Shown here: positions 1-8,379 of the stretch, piece by piece
How the letters are laid out: each line of letters begins with the position of its first letter
How positions within the stretch are numbered: the stretch's first letter is position 1
Assembly: GCA_030428945.1 (NCBI GenBank)
Contig: JAUIEC010000001.1
Coordinates: forward strand, 1 to 64,000
From: Phycisphaerae bacterium
GTDB taxonomy: Bacteria; Planctomycetota; Phycisphaerae; UBA1845; Fen-1342
Length of the DNA stretch: 64,000 bases
Direction: 5' to 3'
Made by a program: the position numbers and the translations under genes
Notes under the pieces: generated by a model
The model's input: only the letters and a program-made list of their open reading frames with translations
Told to the model about the DNA's origin: nothing
Databases searched by the model: none

Positions 1-470
1 CTGCCGTGTGGCACAGGCGTCCCGCCTGTGATCAGACACACCCATGGCACGGGGATGCGTCCCTGCCGGGTGGCACAGGCGTCTCGCCTGTGATCAGACA
101 CACCCATGGCACGGGGATGCGTCCCTGCCGTGTGGCACAGGCGTCTCGCCTGTGATCAGACACACCTATGGCACAGGGATGCGTCCCTGCCGTGTGGCAC
201 ATCTGGCAGATCACAGGCGAGACGCCTGTGCCACATCAATGGTCTGTGCAGATCACAGGCGAGACGCCTGTGCCACATGAATTGTGTGTGCAGGTCACAG
301 GCCTGTGCCGCATAAGCTGTCTGTGCAGGTCACAGGCGGGAGGCCTTTGCCACACAATCTGTGCCACACAAACTGTGCCACTGGTCTGAGCAGGCCACAG
401 GCGGGACGCCTGTGCCACACAAATTGGTCTGTGCAGACCACAGGCGGGACGCCTGTGCCACAAGACTCTC
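1..470. repeat. Array of palindromic repeats in two opposing halves
   Basis: About nine copies of a 19-base palindrome, CACAGGCGGGACGCCTGTG or close variants, fill this stretch. From 1 to about 190 the copies recur every 62 bases with a shared spacer. From about 210 to 460 they recur every 42 bases in the opposite orientation. The same 42-base unit recurs at 4287-4446. Open frames through the array are repeat-derived and are not genes. Each unit could form a hairpin in DNA or RNA. The function is unknown; it resembles an expanded REP-like element. Confidence 0.85.
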
Positions 471-486
471 CTTCTTCTTGCCTTGG

Positions 487-535
487 TCTCCCGTTCCCTT
501 GCTCCCTCGCTCCCTTGCTCCCTCGCTCCCTTCTT
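487..535. repeat. 8-bp-period repeat tract (GCTCCCTC family)
   Basis: A tract of octamers such as GCTCCCTC and GCTCCCTT, of the same family seen at many other intergenic sites in this window. It abuts the stop codon of the LysM-like gene on the minus strand. Confidence 0.8.
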
Positions 536-1326
536 CACGATCCATGCTTCGCCTGCAACTGCGTCCGCGTGTTTGGATCGAGCTGCTCGGCCGGGGGCAG
601 GGAGAGGCTTTCGCGGAAGGCGTTCATCGCGTCGCGGGTCTGCTGGTCGTATTCGCCGGTCTCGTCGCAGTCGAAGCCGAGGTTGCGCAGCCGCGTCTGC
701 ACGCCCTTCCAGGTTTCGATCGGGTCCAGGTCGCCGAGATCCAGGTCGTACTCCAGCACGTCCGGTTCGACGCCCACGACCAGCTTGCCGCGCCGGGCGT
801 TGCCCGGGATCGGCACGTCCAGCTTGCCCTCCGAGTCCGTCGTCCCGGTCAGCGTGCCGACCCCGTCGATCGTCAGCTTGAACGGTTCGTTCGCTCGCGG
901 AACGTCCTGGTCCAGGATCCGCAGCGACAGGTGCGACGGTTCACCCCGGCGGCGGAAGCGATGCCGCATCTCCGCCTGGCACGGCTCGGCCTTTCTGCGC
1001 AGCGGCGGAACCGTGATCCGGTCGCCCGCCATCAGCACGTTCGGCCGCTGTCGCAAGTCCGCCAGCGACGCGTTGGCCGGGTGCTGCCAGAGCGTCTTCC
1101 AGAAGTGCCCGGTCTGCCGCGCGATCGCCGAGACACACTCGCCCGCCCGAACCACGCGATCACCGCTGCCGGCGGGCTGCGCATCGGCCGCCCCGGCCAG
1201 CGGCTCGTCAGCCGGTTCGGGCGCGTCCGCCGCGTCATCCGCCGGGCCCACACCGCTGCTGGCCTGCAGAGCCTCGGCCAGCCGGCGGCTGTATTCGTTT
1301 GCATCGATCACGGCTTCCCTGGTCAT
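535..1326 (-). CDS. LysM-like and peptidoglycan-binding-domain protein linked to VgrG
   Basis: A 263-residue protein of unknown exact role. Residues about 55-110 look like a LysM-type carbohydrate-binding segment (RVVRAGECVSAIARQTG ... GDRITVPP). The last 60 residues resemble a peptidoglycan-binding repeat (VQTRLRNLGFDCDETGEYD). I see no signal peptide. The ATG overlaps the vgrG stop in an ATGA arrangement, so the two are translationally coupled. Genes directly behind vgrG commonly encode effectors or adaptors of type VI secretion, so a cell-wall-binding effector, adaptor or tail accessory is likely. No catalytic domain is visible, which argues against a lytic effector on its own. Confidence 0.7.
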   Translation of the reverse strand: MTREAVIDANEYSRRLAEALQASSGVGPADDAADAPEPADEPLAGAADAQPAGSGDRVVRAGECVSAIARQTGHFWKTLWQHPANASLADLRQRPNVLMAGDRITVPPLRRKAEPCQAEMRHRFRRRGEPSHLSLRILDQDVPRANEPFKLTIDGVGTLTGTTDSEGKLDVPIPGNARRGKLVVGVEPDVLEYDLDLGDLDPIETWKGVQTRLRNLGFDCDETGEYDQQTRDAMNAFRESLSLPPAEQLDPNTRTQLQAKHGS

Positions 1327-3557
1327 CAGGCACGCTCCCACGCTTCGGCGTCGAGATTGGTAAAGCTCACTTCGCACAGGTCCGGGTTCTTCAGCCGGAC
1401 CCGCGCCCGACCGGCCGCATCAAGCTGGCCGTGGATCACCTCGCCGTCGGGGGTCAGGATCTCGTAGGCCTCGTTCGGCCACGGCTGCCCGGACTCGTCG
1501 ATCATCTCCAGTTCGATCCACGAGGCCTCCTCGTCATCCTCGTCCGGCTTGGCCGACGGACGCTCGTTGACTTCGTCGTAGCGCGTGTCGCGGCCGGGGT
1601 CGGTGTCGAGCGCCTCGGCCACCTCGCCCTGCACATCGACCGAGACCGCGCTGCCGACCCCGGCGATCCCGCCGCTGTTCAGGTTCAGCATCGTCGCCAG
1701 CATCGTCAGGCTCTTCTCGTCGATCACCAGGAAGTTGCCGCCGGCCTTGATCGTCAGCTTCCGGCCCGCCTCGATCACGATCTCGTTGTCGGCCCGCAGG
1801 TAATAATCGCGCTCGACATGCTCGTGGTGATTCTGCCTGAAGCGCTCGGCCACGTTGCCGCTGACCTCGACGATCTTGTCGCCGCCGACCCGCAGCGCGT
1901 GGTCCAGGCCGACATCGCTCTTGCGGGACTTCTCGATCTTCTCGAGATCGTTCTCCCGGATCGTCGTGTGCCGCTCGTGCCCGACGTGCTCGACGCGATC
2001 GTTGCGCGTCCGCACGTGCAGGTCCTTCTGCGCGTGAATCAGGATGTGCTCTTCGTCGGTCTTGTCCTCGAAGCGAATCTCGTTGGTGCCCTGGCCGTCC
2101 GGCGTGCTGTTGGTCTTGATCGTGCTGCGGGTCTTGTGTTCCGGCAGCGCGTACGGCGGCATCTGGTCCGCGTTGTAGACCCGCCCGGTGATGATCGGCC
2201 GGTCCGGATTGCCTTCGAGGAAGTCGACGATCACCTCCTGGCCGACCCGCGGCAGGAACAGCATCCCATACTGCCCGCCGGCCGAGCCCTGGCTGACGCG
2301 AATCCAGCACGAACTGAACTCGTCGCGGTCGCCTTCGCGATCCCAGTGGAACTGGACCTTCACCCGGCCGTACTTGTCGGTGTAGATCTCCTCGCTCTCC
2401 GGGCCGACCACCAGCGCGGTCTGACTCCCCCAGACGCGCGGGCGGGGCGTGCTGCGGGCCGGACGGAACGGAACCGTGGCCGGGATGACGTGCCCCTCCA
2501 CCTGGTAGCCGCTGTCGTCGGTGTCGCCGGCCTCCTCCTCGCCACCCTGCGGGCTGGCCCCCTGGCAGCGGATCCCGGTCACCAGGTAGCGGGCGTTCAG
2601 GTCCGCCAGCGGGTGCTCCAGCAGTTCGAAGGTGTGCCCCGGCGTCAGCGTGCGGGCCGTTCCCGCCAGGCTCATGCCCCGGCGGCCGACCTCGTGCGCC
2701 TCCAGTCGCAACTGGGCGTAGCGCTCGCCGGCCGGGCGGTCGACGTAGTGATCGGGAAAGTCGTAGTCCTCGAGCGTGGCCCGCGCGTCGCCCGCCCGGT
2801 GCGAGTCCAGACGGTTGGCCGGGCGGACGAAGTCGAACGCCTCCAGGCTGACGGCCCCGCACTGCAGTTCGTGCCGCTCCTCGAACCGTGTGATGAACTC
2901 GGCCTGCTCGACCAGGCCCTGCGGATTGCGGAACGGAAAGCTGCCCGGGCTGGCCAGTTCCTGGCAGGCGACCGGGCTGTCGCCCAGCACCAGCGTATGC
3001 CCCTCCTCGTCCTGGTCGAAGAAGCAGAAGATGCCCTCTTCCTCCAGCAGGCGGGCGATGAAGTCCCACTCCGATTCGCGGTACTGCACGACGTACTCGC
3101 GCGGCGCGTAATCCCGTTCGAGCGCCAGGCGCAGGCTGTCGGCCGGCAGTCCGGCGTCGGCGATGACCTGGGCGACGATCCCGGGGACGCTCATGTCGGG
3201 GCAGTTGTGCTCCTGGAAGATCCGGCAGCCACGGCGGCGGGTCAGCAGCCAGTGCTGCGGGACCAGTTCCACGACATAGTCGCTGCGCCGGCCACGCTGT
3301 CCGATCCGCTGCATCGCCATGACGATGCCGTGCACGTGCCGGCTCTGCTCGGCCGCGACGATTTCGAGGTGCGCCGGGGCGCCGATCAGGTCGGCCAGGG
3401 GCAGGTCGGCCTGGTCGCAGGCGATTTCGATCCGATAACCGAAGAGCCGCCCAAGCTGCTCATCCCCGCTGAATCGCAGTACGCGGAGCGTCTCGTGGTC
3501 GACTCCGCCGATGCGGAGCAGGAAGTCCGCCTGGTTGGCCGCCTGTCGCTGGATCAT
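1326..3557 (-). CDS. vgrG: Type VI secretion tip protein VgrG (TssI)
   Basis: A 743-residue VgrG that forms the trimeric spike of the type VI secretion needle. The N-terminal half matches the gp27-like hub (LLRIGGVDHETLRVLRFSGDEQLGRLFGY; YRESEWDFIARLLEEEGIFC). An OB-fold/gp5 part follows (TDKYGRVKVQFHWDREG; SCWIRVSQGSAG; PRVGQEVIVDFLEGNPDRPII). The C-terminal part has beta-helix repeats (TIRENDLEKIEKS ... VGGDKIVEVSGN ... EIVIEAGRKLTIKAGG). The start at 3557 was chosen because GGAGGCGAACC precedes it; the frame stays open upstream but there is no good ribosome site there. It is followed by the coupled LysM-like gene. No other T6SS structural gene is adjacent; tssA lies 33 kb away. Confidence 0.93.
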   Translation of the reverse strand: MIQRQAANQADFLLRIGGVDHETLRVLRFSGDEQLGRLFGYRIEIACDQADLPLADLIGAPAHLEIVAAEQSRHVHGIVMAMQRIGQRGRRSDYVVELVPQHWLLTRRRGCRIFQEHNCPDMSVPGIVAQVIADAGLPADSLRLALERDYAPREYVVQYRESEWDFIARLLEEEGIFCFFDQDEEGHTLVLGDSPVACQELASPGSFPFRNPQGLVEQAEFITRFEERHELQCGAVSLEAFDFVRPANRLDSHRAGDARATLEDYDFPDHYVDRPAGERYAQLRLEAHEVGRRGMSLAGTARTLTPGHTFELLEHPLADLNARYLVTGIRCQGASPQGGEEEAGDTDDSGYQVEGHVIPATVPFRPARSTPRPRVWGSQTALVVGPESEEIYTDKYGRVKVQFHWDREGDRDEFSSCWIRVSQGSAGGQYGMLFLPRVGQEVIVDFLEGNPDRPIITGRVYNADQMPPYALPEHKTRSTIKTNSTPDGQGTNEIRFEDKTDEEHILIHAQKDLHVRTRNDRVEHVGHERHTTIRENDLEKIEKSRKSDVGLDHALRVGGDKIVEVSGNVAERFRQNHHEHVERDYYLRADNEIVIEAGRKLTIKAGGNFLVIDEKSLTMLATMLNLNSGGIAGVGSAVSVDVQGEVAEALDTDPGRDTRYDEVNERPSAKPDEDDEEASWIELEMIDESGQPWPNEAYEILTPDGEVIHGQLDAAGRARVRLKNPDLCEVSFTNLDAEAWERA

Positions 3558-3745
3558 GGTTCGCCTCCGCGCGTGTCCGCGGGGTCCGAGGCCCCGCTCC
3601 ACTTCGTCATCCGACAGGCGGCGCGGTGGTCCGCCAGATTTTCGGCGGTGGCGAAGTTCCGCGCAGCACACCTGGCGTTCGGCGGGTTGTATCGGACGTA
3701 GGAGGCGGTCGTGCCGCGCAGATGCTGCGCGGGCGAGAAGCGTGG

Positions 3746-3782
3746 AAGTGGTCGCCACTTTACCTATTTTGACACAAATAGG
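3746..3782. promoter_or_regulatory. Two adjacent perfect inverted repeats between vgrG and flgM
   Basis: AAGTGG-tcg-CCACTT (3746-3760) is followed two bases later by CCTATTT-tgacac-AAATAGG (3763-3782). They sit in an AT-richer part of the 442-base divergent gap between vgrG and flgM. Candidate operators or a terminator-like hairpin pair; nothing else in this gap was recognised. No convincing sigma-28 or sigma-54 promoter was found. Confidence 0.4.
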
Positions 3783-3999
3783 GGAGTGCCCCGTAACATT
3801 GGCAATTGGGGCCGAAATCGCGAACTTTCTTTAGGAAAACATCAACTTTGCGCAGAAGGGCGGGCCGTTGATCGCCCGATAGGGATCGTTGAGCGAGGGC
3901 GTGGCGCCTGTGCAAAGGAGAGCGCGGGCTCGGGCTTTGGGTTAGCCCGGATGACCACGAACGGAGTCGGCACATTCGAGTCCCATGGGAGGCAGGCAG

Positions 4000-4275
4000 A
4001 TGACTTCAATTGGTGAACTTTTCGCGACGTCGGTCGCGACCGGGCTGAACAAGACAAACGAGCGCAACCAGGCCGACAAGGCCGCGGATCGCACCCCGCG
4101 TCCCGAGCAGGATCGGGTGGAACTGTCGTCCGAGGCCCGCGCTGAGCAGCTCAAGGGCAGCACCGAGCGGATCGTCCAGATCCGGGCCGAACTGGCGGCC
4201 GGGACGTACCTGACGGATGACAAGCTCGACGTGGCGATCGATCGGCTGACCCGGGAACTGCTGGGCGGCGAATAG
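4000..4275 (+). CDS. flgM: Anti-sigma-28 factor FlgM
   Basis: A 91-residue FlgM-like protein that would bind and hold the flagellar sigma factor FliA until the hook-basal body is complete. The C-terminal half carries the family pattern: RVELSSEARAEQL, then ERIVQIRAELAAGTY, then DKLDVAIDRLTRELLG, which are the helices that wrap sigma-28. The N-terminal half is polar and low in structure, as usual. The ATG at 4000 is preceded by GGGAGG at a good distance; an upstream in-frame ATG at 3985 lacks one. No other flagellar gene is nearby, so it stands alone between vgrG and a repeat array. Confidence 0.88.
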   Translation: MTSIGELFATSVATGLNKTNERNQADKAADRTPRPEQDRVELSSEARAEQLKGSTERIVQIRAELAAGTYLTDDKLDVAIDRLTRELLGGE

Positions 4276-4286
4276 CGGAGGAAGTG

Positions 4287-4446
4287 CGATCACAGGCGGG
4301 ACGCCTGTGCCACATCAGTGGTCAGTGCAGATCACAGGCGGGACGCCTGTGCCACATCAGTGGTCAGTGCAGATCTCAGGCGGGACGCCTGTGCCGCATC
4401 AGTGGTTTGTGCAGAACACAGGCGGGACGCCTGTGCCGCATCAATC
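4287..4446. repeat. Four-copy 42-bp palindromic repeat array
   Basis: Four copies, exactly 42 bases apart, of ATCACAGGCGGGACGCCTGTG followed by a spacer ending GTCAGTGCAG. This is the same unit as the right half of the array at 1-470. It lies between flgM and queF, which converge on it. Confidence 0.85.
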
Positions 4447-4498
4447 CACGGCCTCACCAGAATCAAGGGCTCCCCAGGGGCCGTGGCGCCGGTTGGTG

Positions 4499-4876
4499 TC
4501 ACGGCCTTGCCTTGCGCCCCTTGCGGTATTCGGCTTCGACGATCGAGTGCAGACCGCCGCGGGGGGTCCATTCGGTGATGACCTGCAGCCAGCGGGGCTT
4601 AAGGACGGCCACCAGTTCGTCGAGAATCCGGTTGGTGACCTGTTCGTAGTAGATGCCCTCGTTTCGGAAGGCCTGCAGATAGAACTTGTAGCTCTTCAAC
4701 TCGACGCACAGCCGATCCGGGGTGTACGCCAGCCGGATGGTCCCGAAATCGGGCTGCCCGGTTACCGGACAGACGCTGGTGAATTCCGGGGCCACGTGCC
4801 GGATGACGTAGTCACGCTTCGGCTGGGGGTTCGGAAACGTCTCGAGACCGTGCTTGTGCTTCCTGAGGTTCGCCAT
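4499..4876 (-). CDS. queF: 7-cyano-7-deazaguanine (preQ0) reductase QueF, short type
   Basis: A 125-residue NADPH-dependent reductase that converts preQ0 to preQ1 in queuosine biosynthesis. This is the short, single-domain (YkvM-like) form. The catalytic motif [13 protein letters not shown] places the nucleophilic Cys at residue 36 and the general acid Asp at 43. The substrate signature [16 protein letters not shown] and the C-terminal TPRGG motif are present. The start at 4876 gives a family-typical N-terminus (MANLRKH); an ATG nine bases upstream is also possible. No other queuosine gene is adjacent. Confidence 0.92.
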   Translation of the reverse strand: MANLRKHKHGLETFPNPQPKRDYVIRHVAPEFTSVCPVTGQPDFGTIRLAYTPDRLCVELKSYKFYLQAFRNEGIYYEQVTNRILDELVAVLKPRWLQVITEWTPRGGLHSIVEAEYRKGRKARP

Positions 4877-5034
4877 GGGTCGCATCGTAGGGAGCAGGGA
4901 ACCGTGGGGGCAAGGGCCACCGCCCGATTGCCGTCCTCTCTCGATCCCGGGCCCCCGCGGTCCCTCAATCTCTCTTACCCGTTCGCTTCTTTTTTCTAAT
5001 TCGCGCCCCACAACCGCCCAGTACACTTTCGTTT

Positions 5035-5442
5035 ATGGAAACACGCGGTGGAATTCTGAGTGGCGTGGCCGAGCGGATGCTGGCGTGGGTCGGGTTCGCC
5101 CTGCTGCTGGTGATCGGCTTCGCGATCTACAACATCCCGGCCGCCACCAAGCAGGCGATCTGGGACGGGATCTGGAAGACGATCTTCTGGCTGGTGATCG
5201 TGGCCGCGCTGCCGTGGAGCGGGCGGTTGTTCATCAAACGGGTCGTCGAGGTCGGCGAGAACTGGGCCGGGCTGGCGATGATTGCGGCCTTCGTTCTGGT
5301 CGAACTGCTGGTGGGCTGGTTCCTGCTGACGAGCTGGCCGGGCAGCGGGTGGGGCTGGCTGGCGCTGATCGCGGCGGTGGCGGTGGCCGGTACGTATACT
5401 TATCTGGTCAGTGAGTACCTGGCCGAGATGGCGGGTGGATGA
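5035..5442 (+). CDS. Small four-helix membrane protein, unknown
   Basis: A 135-residue protein with four hydrophobic stretches (about residues 14-34, 45-61, 76-97 and 107-128) and short charged loops, so a compact inner-membrane protein. I do not recognise a family. It is the first gene of the same-strand run that continues into the kinase, the ESCRT-III-like genes and the AAA ATPase. The next gene starts 28 bases after its stop, so co-transcription is likely. A role as membrane anchor or partner of that system is possible but unsupported by motif. Confidence 0.65.
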   Translation: METRGGILSGVAERMLAWVGFALLLVIGFAIYNIPAATKQAIWDGIWKTIFWLVIVAALPWSGRLFIKRVVEVGENWAGLAMIAAFVLVELLVGWFLLTSWPGSGWGWLALIAAVAVAGTYTYLVSEYLAEMAGG

Positions 5443-5470
5443 GCGTGGACCGGAAGGGAAGGTCGAGCGG

Positions 5471-6550
5471 ATGACGGATCAGTACCAGGCGGGCACGCGG
5501 GTCAGCGAGTACGTTCTCGAGGAGCGGATCGGCGCCGGTTCGTTCGGCGAGGTCTGGCGGGCCCGACATCACATCTGGGATGGTGAGGCGGTCGCGATCA
5601 AGCTGCCGACCGAGCCGGACTACGTTCGCTACCTGCGCAAGGAAGGCCTGGTCGTGCACGGCCTGCGGCACACCAACATCGTCGGCGTCAAGGGACTCGA
5701 TCCGTACGCCGAGATTCCCTACCTGGTGATGGAACTGATCCAGGGTCCCGCCCTGCGCGAGGTGATCGACAAGCACCCGGGCGGTCTGCCGCTGCCGGTG
5801 GTCGAGACCGTGCTGTACGGCGTGCTGGCCGGCCTGCAGGTCGCCCACGACGCGAGCGTGCTGCACCGCGACCTGAAGCCCGGCAACGTCCTGCTGCATC
5901 TGCCCGAAGGCCGGCTCGAGGATCTCGGCGTCGACGACGTCAAGCTGAGCGACTTCGGCCTCGGCTCCGGGGCGACCGACACGCTTCGCTCGCTGGCGCA
6001 GTCGGCTTCGCTCGACCGTGACAACCGCCTGGTCGGAACGCTGGCGTACATGGCGCCGGAACTGCGCGAGGGCACCGGCCAGGCCGACCCGCGCTCGGAC
6101 CTGTACGCGCTCGGCGTGATGCTCTTCGAGATGCTCACCGGCGAACGTCCGGCCGGGACCGAGATGCCCAGCGATCTGCGCGACGACCGGCTGCCGGCCG
6201 CGTACGACGATTTGTTCCGCAAGCTGTACACGCGACGCGACCGGCGGATCGCCAGTGCGGCCGAGGTGCTCGATTTTCTCGGCAAGCGTCTGGCGCCGGC
6301 GGCGGTGTCGGCGGGGGTCGGGCTTCCGCCGCTGCCGAACGCGGGTCGTCGCGCGGCGCCGGTGTCGGCCGGTGCTTCGGGCGGGAAGTGTCCGCAGTGC
6401 CAGGCGCAGGTTGAGCCGTACGATCAGTTCTGCACGCAGTGCCGGCACCAGTTGGTGGCGCAGGTCCGGATCTGTCCGAGTTGCGGGGCCTACCCGGGTC
6501 CGGCGGACAAGTTCTGCATTTTCTGCGGGCTGAAGCTGCCGGACCAGTAG
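5471..6550 (+). CDS. Soluble Ser/Thr protein kinase with C-terminal double zinc ribbon
   Basis: A 359-residue Hanks-type kinase. The glycine loop GAGSFGEV is at 21-28, the ATP lysine at 44 (VAIKL), HRDLKPGN at 132-139, DFG at 161-163, and GTLAYMAPE just before 197, so all catalytic elements are present. Residues about 308-355 hold two CxxC...CxxC zinc ribbons (CPQCQAQVEPYDQFCTQC; CPSCGAYPGPADKFCIFC). There is no transmembrane helix. The ATG at 5471 follows GGAAGGGAAGG; an earlier start would overlap the upstream gene. It is ten bases upstream of a zinc-ribbon membrane protein and heads the ESCRT-III-like/Vps4-like cluster, so it may regulate that machinery by phosphorylation. Confidence 0.9.
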   Translation: MTDQYQAGTRVSEYVLEERIGAGSFGEVWRARHHIWDGEAVAIKLPTEPDYVRYLRKEGLVVHGLRHTNIVGVKGLDPYAEIPYLVMELIQGPALREVIDKHPGGLPLPVVETVLYGVLAGLQVAHDASVLHRDLKPGNVLLHLPEGRLEDLGVDDVKLSDFGLGSGATDTLRSLAQSASLDRDNRLVGTLAYMAPELREGTGQADPRSDLYALGVMLFEMLTGERPAGTEMPSDLRDDRLPAAYDDLFRKLYTRRDRRIASAAEVLDFLGKRLAPAAVSAGVGLPPLPNAGRRAAPVSAGASGGKCPQCQAQVEPYDQFCTQCRHQLVAQVRICPSCGAYPGPADKFCIFCGLKLPDQ

Positions 6551-6559
6551 GAGCACGCC

Positions 6560-6835
6560 ATGAGTGTCGCATTCTGGGTGCTGGTTGCGATCATGGTCGG
6601 CTTCGTCGGTTTCTGGTTGCTGGCCCTGACGTTGATCGTCCAGGTGTTCCGTTCGCTGCTGGGTGCGTTCCGTCGCCGCCGGGTGCGGGGTTCCTCGCGG
6701 CGCATGGTCGGCGGGGTGGTGCCGCAGGTCTGCCCGCACCAGGGCTGTGGTCATCTGAATCCGCGCCCCGGGTTATACTGCTCCCGTTGTGGACGGAACC
6801 TGAGAGAGCGGCGCGAGATCGACGCGTATGGATGA
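6560..6835 (+). CDS. Single-pass membrane protein with cytoplasmic zinc ribbon
   Basis: A 91-residue protein. Residues 5-30 form one transmembrane helix, followed by a strongly basic patch (FRRRRVRGSSRR) and a zinc ribbon CPHQGCGHLN...CSRCGRNL. The positive-inside rule puts the ribbon in the cytoplasm. Its last codons overlap the next gene (ATGGATGA), indicating coupled translation. The zinc ribbon resembles those on the kinase just upstream, suggesting the two proteins could meet or bind a common partner. No exact family is recognised. Confidence 0.75.
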   Translation: MSVAFWVLVAIMVGFVGFWLLALTLIVQVFRSLLGAFRRRRVRGSSRRMVGGVVPQVCPHQGCGHLNPRPGLYCSRCGRNLRERREIDAYG

Positions 6836-8264
6836 TCGCAGCACGCAGCGCGAGTTCGAAGACCAGTTCCTGCGCCAGTTGCGGGCCCGGGCCGTCAACC
6901 TGGCGGGCACCAAGCTGCCGGCCGACGAGGTCGTGGCCGAGGCGACCAACGAGGGGGTCGACTCGACGCGGGCCGAACTGAGCCGCCTGGGCGTCTACGA
7001 CACCGATCTGTTCGAATCGCTGCCGGGGCTTTCGAGTCTGCAGCTTCGTTTTCGCAAGAAGATGCTGGGCGGACTGCTGAATACCACCAGGGTCCGCCTG
7101 CGGGCCCGGGTGCTGGTGGACACGGCCGCCCTGGTGGAGGGGCGGGCGCCGGCCCCGATGGGGCGCGAGGACGTGCGGCTGGCGCTGGCCCGCTACGAGG
7201 TGCTGCCGCGCAGCCAGAAGCCCAGCGCGGTGGTGCTGGCCAGCCCGACGGGTTTCACCGAGGATGCCCGCCGGCTGATCGAGGGCACCGAGCCGACGCT
7301 GATCCTGATCGGCGGGCGGGCGGATGGCGGCTGGGACGTGAACGTCCCCGAGAAGTACCGCAAGTCGCCGTGGGCCAAGCTGTTCGAGCTCGAAACGCGG
7401 GACGATCGGATCCGTCGCCTGCAGTATCATCTGGAGCAGGCCGGTCCGGAACTGGACGCGCGCGGCATCTCGATCGAGAGCCTCGGCGAGAAGATGGGGC
7501 TGGGGCGGCTGGAGACCGAGGCGCTGGTTCGTCGGGCCTGTCGCCAGGACGCACGACTGATGACGGTCGCGTACGATGGCCGGCAGATCCTGACGCGATC
7601 GCCGTTTGCAGACAAAGGCAGCACCATGAGTATCTGGAGTCGCTTGAAACGCCTTCTGGGCCTGAAGCCGAGCACCGCCGAGCGGATCCGCGAACTGAAC
7701 GCCCAGCGGATTCAGCTCGAGAACCAGCGCGGTGACGAAGACCAGCGGGTCGACACCCTCGAAAGCCAGGAGCGCGACCTGCTCAAGCAGGGTGCCGCGG
7801 CCGAGACCAGGGTCGAGAAGCAGCAGCTTGCCGGCCGGCTGGTCCGGGTCCGCCGGGACCTGAAGCGCGTCAAGGCCCAGCAGCAGTTGCTGACCCAGCA
7901 GTTGAACATCATCAGCACCCAGATGCACAACCTGACGATGGCCGAGCAGGGCAAGCGGGTGGATCTGCCCAAGGCCGAGGACCTGACCACCGCGGCGGCC
8001 GAGGCCGAGCAGGTCGTCAGCGAACTGGCGGCCAACGCGGACCTGGCGGCCAGCATCGAGGTGGCGGGTGAGACGCCGATGATGAACGAGGAGCAGGACG
8101 CGATCCTGGCCGAGTTCGAGGAACTGGCGGCGACGCCGGAGGCGGATGCGGCCGCGGACACGGCGGCGACGCCGGCGGAGCGTGAGGTACCGTCCGAGCC
8201 GGACCCGGCCGCGGCGACGCGTCGCAAGGCGGACGGGGAATCGGCCCGCCCCGAGATGAACTGA
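6828..8264 (+). CDS. Winged-helix protein fused to an ESCRT-III-like coiled-coil domain
   Basis: A 478-residue protein. Residues 1-185 are an unrecognised alpha/beta region (PSAVVLASPTGFTEDARRL; PTLILIGGRADGGWDVNVP). Residues about 190-258 read as a winged helix (RIRRLQYHLEQAG ... IESLGEKMGLGRLETEALVRRA ... TVAYDGRQILTRSP). Residue 267 starts an amphipathic segment MSIWSRLKRLLGL, then two long charged helices (282-375) and a C-terminal tail with MMNEEQDAILAEFEEL (418-433) and a disordered acidic/Ala end. Hairpin plus acidic tail is the ESCRT-III layout, and winged helix plus ESCRT-III recalls CHMP7 and CdvB. An in-frame ATG at 7626, preceded by AAAGG, could yield a separate 212-residue protein close in size to the two neighbours. 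The ESCRT relation is inferred from pattern, not from a search. Confidence 0.6.
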   Translation: MDDRSTQREFEDQFLRQLRARAVNLAGTKLPADEVVAEATNEGVDSTRAELSRLGVYDTDLFESLPGLSSLQLRFRKKMLGGLLNTTRVRLRARVLVDTAALVEGRAPAPMGREDVRLALARYEVLPRSQKPSAVVLASPTGFTEDARRLIEGTEPTLILIGGRADGGWDVNVPEKYRKSPWAKLFELETRDDRIRRLQYHLEQAGPELDARGISIESLGEKMGLGRLETEALVRRACRQDARLMTVAYDGRQILTRSPFADKGSTMSIWSRLKRLLGLKPSTAERIRELNAQRIQLENQRGDEDQRVDTLESQERDLLKQGAAAETRVEKQQLAGRLVRVRRDLKRVKAQQQLLTQQLNIISTQMHNLTMAEQGKRVDLPKAEDLTTAAAEAEQVVSELAANADLAASIEVAGETPMMNEEQDAILAEFEELAATPEADAAADTAATPAEREVPSEPDPAAATRRKADGESARPEMN

Positions 8265-8379
8265 TGCACGGAGCAGTGTCGGGGCGCGTGGGCGCCGGGA
8301 GGCCCGGGTCGTGGCCGGGGTGCTGGGTCGTGTCCGCCGGGCTCGGAAGCCGCCCGCCCTTCCGAGGAGCACGGAGCGT

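Noticed and set aside
1..470. CRISPR-like array
   Set aside because: The repeated unit is palindromic throughout, spacers between copies are themselves nearly identical, orientation flips midway, and no cas gene is near. It is a palindrome array.
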